This document shows positions 56,127-64,000 of a DNA stretch of 64,000 bases, one piece after another. The notes below the pieces were generated by a model. It was not told the DNA's origin and did no database searches. It saw nothing but the letters and a program-made list of their open reading frames with translations. This stretch comes from Smallanthus sonchifolius (lineage: Eukaryota > Streptophyta > Magnoliopsida > Asterales > Asteraceae), in contig CM042044.1 in assembly GCA_023525975.1 (NCBI GenBank), positions 16,230,501 to 16,294,500 on the forward strand. The letters run 5' to 3'. Numbering within the stretch: position 1 is the stretch's first letter; each line of letters starts with the position of its first letter. The position numbers were made by a program, and so were the translations under genes.

Positions 56127-59100
56127 GCCCTGTTGATTTTTTTTTCAATATTGAATATTAGTTCTAGAGTTCAAACGTGATTATTAACATGATATTTATT
56201 TTGGTTACTGGTGTTTAGGGTTGTGCATATTTCGGTACCGATCTCCAAGACCGGCATGATAACTTATATATGGTCTGGTTATTGGTTCGGATTCACGGTG
56301 TTCATCTTTTTTTATTTTGAAACAGCAAAAAATTTCCAAAGAAAAAACTAACTTTTAGCCAGGAGCTAGAGGCTGTAACAAACAGAGATGTTATACACTT
56401 ACATAGAAAGTTTGAAAAGGTAAAATCAAAAGAATGAAAGAGTTAAAGAAAATACCATACTTCCACCTAAGGATTTTCACCATTAACCCACGGTTTGACC
56501 CACTTTAAGAAGCTTACTTATCCATTTCATAAACCGCGACTTCCTCTGTGTGTGAAGAAAAAAGTCCCCTGCTTTGAAAACTTAGGTTACATAGTTATAT
56601 ATCAAAAAATTAAAAAATAATAGATTCAATGGGAAAAACACTCACCGCAGCAGAAGCCATTAGTCGCCGCTGCATATTATTTAAGTGAGTTAATATATCC
56701 TTGCATTATTTTGTTGTCATAGATTATTTAAGCCTGTGGGTGCCAGCAATTAGGTTACACACCTATGGCGCAAAACAATGAAATGTGCGGTTATTTGCAC
56801 GGACAAAACCGGAGAAAACCGTTTAAAACCCAAAGAAAACCAGTCAATAAAATTTAAAATTTTTTCTTTCAAATACCAAATAAAACCGAAAATTATTAAA
56901 CTAAAGAACACTGCTTTTATTCTCAGCCAAAAAGGAAAAATAATATAGCAGAAATATAAACTCACCCCAAGTGTAGGTGGTCTTGGTTGGTCTTCTGTAA
57001 CAACATCAGTTTTAGCAACAGTTTCACAAGGTAAACGTGTGTCAGGAGATGATATGTTTCTTGATTCTGTAGCAGAAACTGCTTAAAAAATCTCTTAGGG
57101 ACTGAGAAGGAAAAGCAATAACGACATATAAGAAAATGATGAACTGAAAAAACAAAAAATGGTGAGCATTATGACTGGACCAAATCATTTGACACCAATA
57201 AACCTAACAAAAAAGCATAATTTACATGTCTGTGCATATATAATGCATAAACGACAACTGATTTAATTGTTACCTAAATCGCATAGAAGGGTGGATCAGA
57301 AGTTAATCAGTACAAGCTTGTTGGAACAGTGACTGCTGAACGTCTGTGGTCGTCGCAGGATGGTACAGAGGCCGAGGAGCAGGCTGGTGGTTTCCTGCGT
57401 TTTGTCACCGGAAAAATCAATTGCGAGAGGGCTGAGAGGAAAGAAACAGAATAATGAGGGATTTAAACGACATGTTTCAATAAACATCATCTAAATCTAC
57501 ACTAAATTCTAGAAAATTTATCCGCTGCCCCAGTTAGGACCTCATGTATATCTTCAAATGTGCTAGTCTCCACCTATTCATAGAAGCAAAATATAACCAA
57601 TTTAAATAATTACTGGAAAATTCCATTGAGATCTCATTTCTTTTGACAAAAGTAAGTTAGTTAGTTACCTCAACGCCAATCTGAAGATTACTTTTCTTTA
57701 AAAAAAAGGTCAACAAATTTGACGGCATTCGAAACACCTATGGAAATATGACTGTGTTTTATCAAATAAACTCATCATGTGATTCTGGTCTCCACCTATC
57801 AGTACCTGATAGCACAAAAAGCACATATTATTAGGACAGTTATGTGTAGAAAATTAAAAGATTAGGGTTTTTGTGAGTAAAATAAAATGATAATAAGTGA
57901 ACTACACCACCCATTTATCCACCAAACGCAATGCTGAAGTAGTGTTTCTTGCTTCCAAAATGCATGCCGGGCGAGCACCATCTACAATGGTTTACAACGA
58001 AATTGCCCATTTAAGAAAAGCTTTCTAACAAATCACATATTCATTATAAGAGCCAACAAATTATCTAACTGATTTATAGATAGAGGCTAATCAAAAGTCA
58101 GAGTCTTGCAAGTTAAAGTAACAATTTTTTTAGTCACACCTTTGAGAGTGTGGCTATGCCATCCTCTACACAAAATTGAGCACAATGTTTTCAACTACAA
58201 TGATATTGTGTGCCCTTCCTAACAGGTTCAGAGATGAAACAATGTGAAGAAAATCAATTTGATTAGTATTCCGAAGTAAATCTATGAACAAAATTATGTG
58301 AATTTTACTGTCAATATGCAAATTAAAAGTTTTTCATCATTAATGAGAACTTAGAAATAAGCATCAACGATAAATTTCGGTATGAATTGAAATGTCGAGG
58401 CATTGATAAAAAGCCCCATGAAACATAATACATGTGATTGAGGCAGATTGAGCAGTATGTATCATCTCAAAAGTGTTTCTAATACTCGATTAGACCTCAA
58501 AACCATATGTGATTGAAACCTTACCGTTATCTCAAAGCGAAGTCGCTGCTTTGTGAGAGACACTATGAAAAGAGTAAGTCTCGAAATTGAACGAACGTCG
58601 TCTACAATGGTGAAGGGGAACGACAGTGGAGAGATTAGGAAGAGCCTGTTGCATTGAAAGGGAGATATCACAGGAGAAGGAGGAGGCCATTTGGTTTTGA
58701 AGGTTTCAATTTGGAACGGAAGTAAGAATTCACAAACGATTTTGAGGGTTTAAGTTTGGAAGATGAAGGGTGGCGACGTGGGAGGAAAATCGGAGGAACA
58801 GAACCGCTTCAAGAAAAAGTGATCGGAGAAACCGTTAAACGGTTTGATTTAACACGACCAGGATTAACTTTGATTTGATCGAACGGCCACGCGGGATTAG
58901 GGGAGAAGTTACAACATCCTCCGTCAATAATATAGTGTAATACAATAAGAGAAGAACATAAAAAAGGTAATTCAATGCTGGAACTTGATTAATTGATAAA
59001 AACATGCGTAGTTTACAAAGGAACAAAGAAAAAACATTAAATACTAAAAAACAATCCGACAAATATTGCAAAATCCAAAAGACTAGGATTAGACAACAAC

Positions 59101-59159
59101 TTTAGCCGTTAGGCTTTATTCAAAATTTAAATATCGAAGATAAAGATAAAGATAAAGTT
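56127..59159 (-). pseudogene. unrecognised multi-exon gene fragment(s), copy in unit 2
   Basis: Near-identical copy of 48207-51240, including the premature TGA in the first exon-like segment, so the damage predates the duplication. See the unit 1 entry for the exon-like parts; add 7,919 to those coordinates. Confidence 0.45.
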
Positions 59160-59215
59160 CCACGTGCAAATTAACCCTTTGAATCATTCTTCAACAATCA
59201 GGATTCAGGAAACTT

Positions 59216-60269
59216 CTAAGTGAAACCATTGTATGCCTTTAAAGGTGTTTCCGATGATTCTCGTTGCTTCTTCTCCTCCGAAAGCAATTTTGCAAATCTG
59301 CATTGATGTGTAAACAATATTAGTTTAAGATATTATAATTTACTAACAGTTTTCATGCACACTTGAAACTAAAATTTACAGACCGTTTAAGCGCTTGGGC
59401 ATTGGTCTGACCATTTCCTATCGGCTGAGACAATCCAGTCTTTAGATTAACTCTCGAATCAGGCTTTTCTAAGAGATTTTCACCAATTTCTTCGAGTTTC
59501 AACATGTTATCTTTTGTTGCAACATCCACTAATGCTGCATCACCAGTTAATGCATCTTCCTGGTCAATTTATCAATTATTTACACTATTAGTTTCAAGTA
59601 ACAAAACGGTTTTAATTAGAGCTAATATCATAAAAGACCAACATATAGTTTCTATTTTTTCATGAAAAAGTCACTCGACATATATTTGACGTATAAAACT
59701 CTCTGCTTATTTTGTTATATTAAAGTCCATACACTTGTATAAAATGCATGTACTTGTGAAAAAATTAAACTAATGAATCGCTACCTATTAAATTTGTCAA
59801 AATTTGAATTTTGACGAATTTAAGGAGTAACGAGTTATTATTAGAAATATTTTTTCACAAGTACACGCATTGTGGATAAGTACATACACTTTAATATTTT
59901 AAAATTGTGTTGAGGACATTTTTGTGTTTTTTTGACGTGTGCAGAGACTATTATACGTCGAAATTATTTTGGTGGACTTTTTCATGAAAAAATAAGAAAT
60001 TATGTTGGTTTTTTATGATATTAACATTTAATTAATATAAATACGAAACATAGTAATTGTACTTGGATTCGAAGGTAATTTTGTTGGGAATGAACTTGAA
60101 AGAACACTGAAATGTGGCCATCAACCATATCTCCACTTGCTTGAGTGAACACATCAATGATAGGGTTGGAACCATTGTGGAGCAGCCACCCAAAAAGACC
60201 CCATTTGGATGCCATTTTAGCATCAACCTTCGTTTCTTTTGGTGCACGTGCCGATTGAGATCATGAGGA
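59216..60269 (-). pseudogene. 3' half of second patatin-like gene, copy in unit 2
   Basis: Exons 7 (59216-59297), 6 (59384-59559) and partial 5 (60063-60269) repeat those of unit 1, including the 2-nt frameshift. It joins directly to copia RNase H of unit 3. Confidence 0.9.
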
Positions 60270-63200
60270 TCCACTTAACTGCTTCCCAATGTTTCTTACC
60301 CGGATTTGATAGAAACCTACTAACAACACCTACTGCATGGGCAATATCAGGCCTAGTACACACCATTACATACATCAAGCTTCCAACTGCTGAGGCATAT
60401 GGAACTCTATCCATTTCTTCAATCTCCTCCTTAGAAGAAGGGCAATCTTTATCGGTTCACTTAAAGTTGGGAGTAAGAGGTGAACTGACCTCTTTGGTTT
60501 TAGCCATGTTGAATCTACGAAGCACCTTCTCAATGTATTGCTCTTGTGACTTGTGTAGCTTCTTTGAAGCTCTATCTCTAGTAATCCGAATGCCAAGAAT
60601 TTGTTTTGATGGCCCTAAGTCATTAATAGAAAATGACTTGCTCAATTCTTTCTTCAACTGAACAATTCGCTTTGCATTCTTGCCAACAATCAACATGTCA
60701 TCAACATAAAGTAATAGGATGATAAAATCATCATCACCAAACCTCTGAAAGAAAACACAGTGGTCTGAATTAGTCTTTCGGTAGCCTTGCTCCCCTATGA
60801 CTGAGTCAAATTTCTTATACCACTGTCTTGGTACTTGTTTCAACCCATAAAGACTTTTCTGAAGTTTACAGACATAGTCTTTTTTACCCTTAACCTGAAA
60901 ACCTTCAGCTTGCTCCATATAAATTTCCTTGTCCAATTCACCATGAAAGAATGTTGTCTTGGCATCCATTCGCTCAACCTCAAGATCAAGACTAGCAGCC
61001 AAACCAAGAATCACCCGAATGGAACTCATCTTCAAGACTGGAGAGAAAATCTCATCAAAATCAATACCTTTTCTTTGACTGAACCCTTTGACAACCAATC
61101 TAGCCTTGTACCTAGGCCATGAGGTATGTTCTTCAGTCTTCACTTTGTAAACTCACTTGTTTTTCAAAGCTCTCTTGCCCTTAAGCAGTTTCACCAACTC
61201 AAAGGTATTGTTCTCATACAAGGAATTCATCTCATCTTGCATGGCTTCAACCCATTCCCTTTTATGCTCATCTTCCATGGCCTCTGTATAACACTCGGGC
61301 TCTCCCCCATCAGTGATTAAGACATACTCATCAACAGAAAAACGGGTGGAAGGATAACGATCTCTTGTAAACCGCCCGAGTGGGACAAATGCTGGCAGAT
61401 ATGGTACTGGTAGTTCAGGGTGGAAATCCTCACCCGGCTCTAACTGCTCTGGAATATCAACGTTATCAGTACGATGTTATTCACCATTTTGAACACCATC
61501 TCCATTATTTGTCTCGGTTTGCTGAGGAGGAACCGGATCCAAATCAGTAAAATCATCAGTTTGTTGAGGAACTATCTTTGTCTTCTCAATATCTTTCAAA
61601 CCCTGATCTTCCATGAACACCACATCACGACTTCTTATGAGTTTCTTCAGAACCGGATCATATAACATGTATCCAAACTCATCTTGGCCATAACCAAGGA
61701 ATATACAAGGCCCGGTCTTCACATCAAGCTTTGATCTTTCATCTTTGGGAATACGCATAAAAGCCTTGCATCCAAAGACCCGCAAATGATGATATGAAAC
61801 ATCTTTGTTACTACAAACCCTGTCAGGAACATTAAAAGACAAAGGAACACAAGGAGTTAGATTAATAACACGTACCGCCGTATTCAAAGCTTCACCCTAA
61901 ATGGAATTAGGCAACCCTGCATGCAAGAGCAGACATGTAACCCTCTCAGCCAATGTTCTATTCATCCGTTCTGCTAAACCATTCAACGGTGGTGTCTTTG
62001 GAGGAGTCTTTTGATGTCGAATACCTTTCTTTCTACAATAAGCATCAAAAGGACCAATATACTCACCTCCATTATCTGTTCGAATACACTTAAGCTTCTT
62101 CCCAGTTTGTCTCTCAACTAGGGCATGAAATTGCTTAAACACATCTAATACTTGATCTTTAGATTTCAAAGAATAAGCTCAAACCTTCCTTGAATGATCA
62201 TCGATGAATGTGACAAAGTATAAACAACCACCAAGTGATCTAGTCTTCATGGGACCACATACATCGGAATTCACCAAATCAAGTATATTTTCTTTCCTAG
62301 AGGGAGGGTGACTCTTAAAGGAAACTCTAGTTTTCTTACCTTCCAGACAATGAGAACACTTCTTCAAATGAACATTATGCACACCGGACAAGACATTTTT
62401 CTTCAACAATAGAGACATCCCATTTTCACTCATGTGACCAAGTCTCTTATGCTACAAGTCGGTCATATCAGAATTCATCACTGAGTGGACCGAGTCTCTA
62501 GAGAACTTCAGATGTGTCATGTATAACTTTGAACTTCTTTTACCTCTTGCCAATCAAATAACCACGAGTGCGTTTCCATATTCCATCACCAAGGTTACTA
62601 TGGTAGCCATCATCATCAAGTAAGCCTGTAGATATCAAATTAAGTCTAATATCTGGAATATGTTTTACATTGTGCAAAACCAACTCTATTCCAGTATCAA
62701 ACTTCAAGCAAACATCCCCAACACCAACAATCTTAGATAGCCCATTATTACCCATCTTAACACTCCCAAAATCACCAGGAGTATAAGATGACTAAAAATC
62801 CCTTTATGATGTCACATGACAGGTAGCACCACTGTCAACAACCCAACTCGAATCATCATGTGCAAGGTTAACCATATCATAATCACAACAAATAAAGAAC
62901 TCTTCGGTAGAAATGTTAACTTCAGCGGTGTCATTACCACCATCATCTTTCTTATGGTTGTTCTTTTGATTGTTGTAATTAGCTTTCTTGTTCTCCTTTT
63001 TCAATTATCTACAAAATTTAATTGTGTGGCCTTTCCTACCACAATGATAACACTCAAAGTTAGCAAACTTCCCTTGAGACTTACTACGATGTTTCCCTCT
63101 ATTACTTGGACCTCTACTTTGACTTCTCCCACTGTTTTCTGTGACTAAAACATTTGAATGTGAAGTTGAACCTTGTGACTTTCTTCTCATCTCTTCATTT

Positions 63201-63738
63201 AAATACTACTTTTAGTCAATTCCATAGTGATAACACCATTTGCTGCAGAGTTGGACAATGATGTCCTAAAAGTCTCTCACGAATCTGGTAAAGTGCCAAG
63301 GAGCCATAAACCTTGTAACTCGTCTTCAAACTTGATACCCATTCCTGCAAGCTGATTAACAATTCCCTTATAAACACTCAAGTGATCAGTAACAGGAGTA
63401 CCATTATGGTATTTCAAGTTTATCAACTGCTTAATCAAGAACAATTTATTGTTCCCAGTTTTTCGAGCATACAACTCCTCAAGCTTGTTCCACAAGGTAC
63501 GAGCATGAGTCTCCCCGCTAATATGGTTCAAAACATTATCATCAACCCACTGTCGGATATACCCACAAACCTTTCTATGTAAAATATTTCATTCTTCATC
63601 TGTTCATTCTTCAAGTTTATCAGTGGTAAACACAGGTAAATAATAATCCTTCACATAAAGAAGGTCTTCAATCTTGCCTTTCCAAACATGATAATTGGAA
63701 CCATTCAGATTCACAATCCTACTTGTTTTAGCTTCCAT
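60270..63738 (-). pseudogene. gag-pol of element D, truncated copy (unit 3)
   Basis: Same structure as unit 2. Private amino-acid changes include Met to Lys in the LHxSQEQYIEK stretch, Trp to Cys in the PDRVxSNKD stretch, Glu to Lys in CRxKGI, Lys to Asn in MSExGM, and Ser to Tyr before LIGKR. The nonsense positions are those of unit 1. Confidence 0.93.
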
Positions 63739-63791
63739 TGTTCAAACAAGTCCAAACCCAATAACAAGAGCCAATGGCTCTGATACCAGTC

Positions 63792-64000
63792 TGATGAGAA
63801 AAACGCAACCGACCACAAACGGTAAACAACAAAATGCGGAATTAATCTTCGTTTGATCAAAACTTTCTCGACCCGAATGAACCTATTAGGATGCAAACAA
63901 ATAGGGTATTCCAAAATAACCAAAACAGCCCCAAATCATTATGCAAATAAAATAAAGACATCGAAATTTTTTAGCGTGGAAAACCCTCAAACGAGAGAGT
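63792..64000 (-). repeat. truncated 5' LTR of element D (unit 3), cut by window end
   Basis: Starts TGATGAGAAAAACGC after the PBS at 63771-63788 and runs to the window edge, about 45 bp short of the breakpoint seen in the other units. Confidence 0.88.

Larger units (their letters stand above)
52351..60269. repeat. 7.92-kb tandem unit 2
   Basis: 7,919 bp, one A shorter than unit 1 (near 56341). It has the same content and order. Examples of differences: 52749 T against C in units 1 and 3; 52801 C against T in units 1 and 3; 54954 C, shared with unit 3, against T at 47034 in unit 1. Confidence 0.97.
60270..64000. repeat. 7.92-kb tandem unit 3, cut by window end
   Basis: First 3,731 bp of a further unit, ending within the truncated LTR. 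It has more private substitutions than units 1 and 2. The total copy number of the array cannot be seen. Confidence 0.96.

Overview
This is a transposon-dense piece of a plant nuclear genome. It is AT-rich, with spliced plant-type genes, Ty1/copia and Ty3/gypsy LTR elements primed by initiator Met-tRNA, an RTE-type LINE, Helitrons, and hAT and CACTA miniature elements. A eudicot is clear. Asteraceae is my best guess, because the long extra ORF behind the pol of the large copia element resembles ORFs I associate with composite genomes; that part is inference.

Layout. (1) 1-3.2 kb: a decayed Tnt1-like copia element on the minus strand, cut by the window edge. (2) 3.485-5.71 kb: a unit with ~58-bp inverted ends that holds a large palindrome and a copia gag-protease fragment. 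(3) 5.997-9.005 kb: the one gene that looks intact, a seven-exon patatin-like lipid acyl hydrolase (minus strand, 406 aa). All splice sites are GT-AG and the catalytic motifs are present. (4) 10.3-33.06 kb: a three-level nest. A gypsy element is split by a ~22-kb Sirevirus-like copia element (LTRs 10545-11331 and 31708-32434). The copia gag is itself split by an 8.9-kb LTR element with two 2,484-bp LTRs, a GTATA target duplication and no recognisable coding capacity (LARD-like). (5) 33-43 kb: AT-rich sequence with several miniature elements (a long-TIR MITE, a complete 419-bp Helitron, an RTE LINE with a 17-bp target duplication, an hAT derivative, a CACTA derivative and a foldback element). 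(6) 43.1-64 kb: a Tnt1-like copia element (D), an unrecognised multi-exon gene fragment and the 3' half of a second patatin gene. Most of this block is repeated head to tail as a 7.92-kb unit: 44431-52350, 52351-60269 and 60270 to the window end. Each internal junction fuses copia RNase H to patatin exon 5 over a 4-bp microhomology (AGGA).

Most promising observations: the young 7.92-kb tandem array; a ~38-bp hairpin-forming tandem repeat found in three separate compartments of the Sirevirus-like element (LTR, gag-protease spacer, 3' region); a 26/52-bp tandem array inside the LARD-like element; and element D, whose many nonsense codons are almost all at Trp or Gln codons, as expected from C-to-T decay.

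No tRNA, rRNA, CRISPR array or prokaryotic feature was seen. Apart from the patatin-like gene, every coding region described is a relic or fragment.
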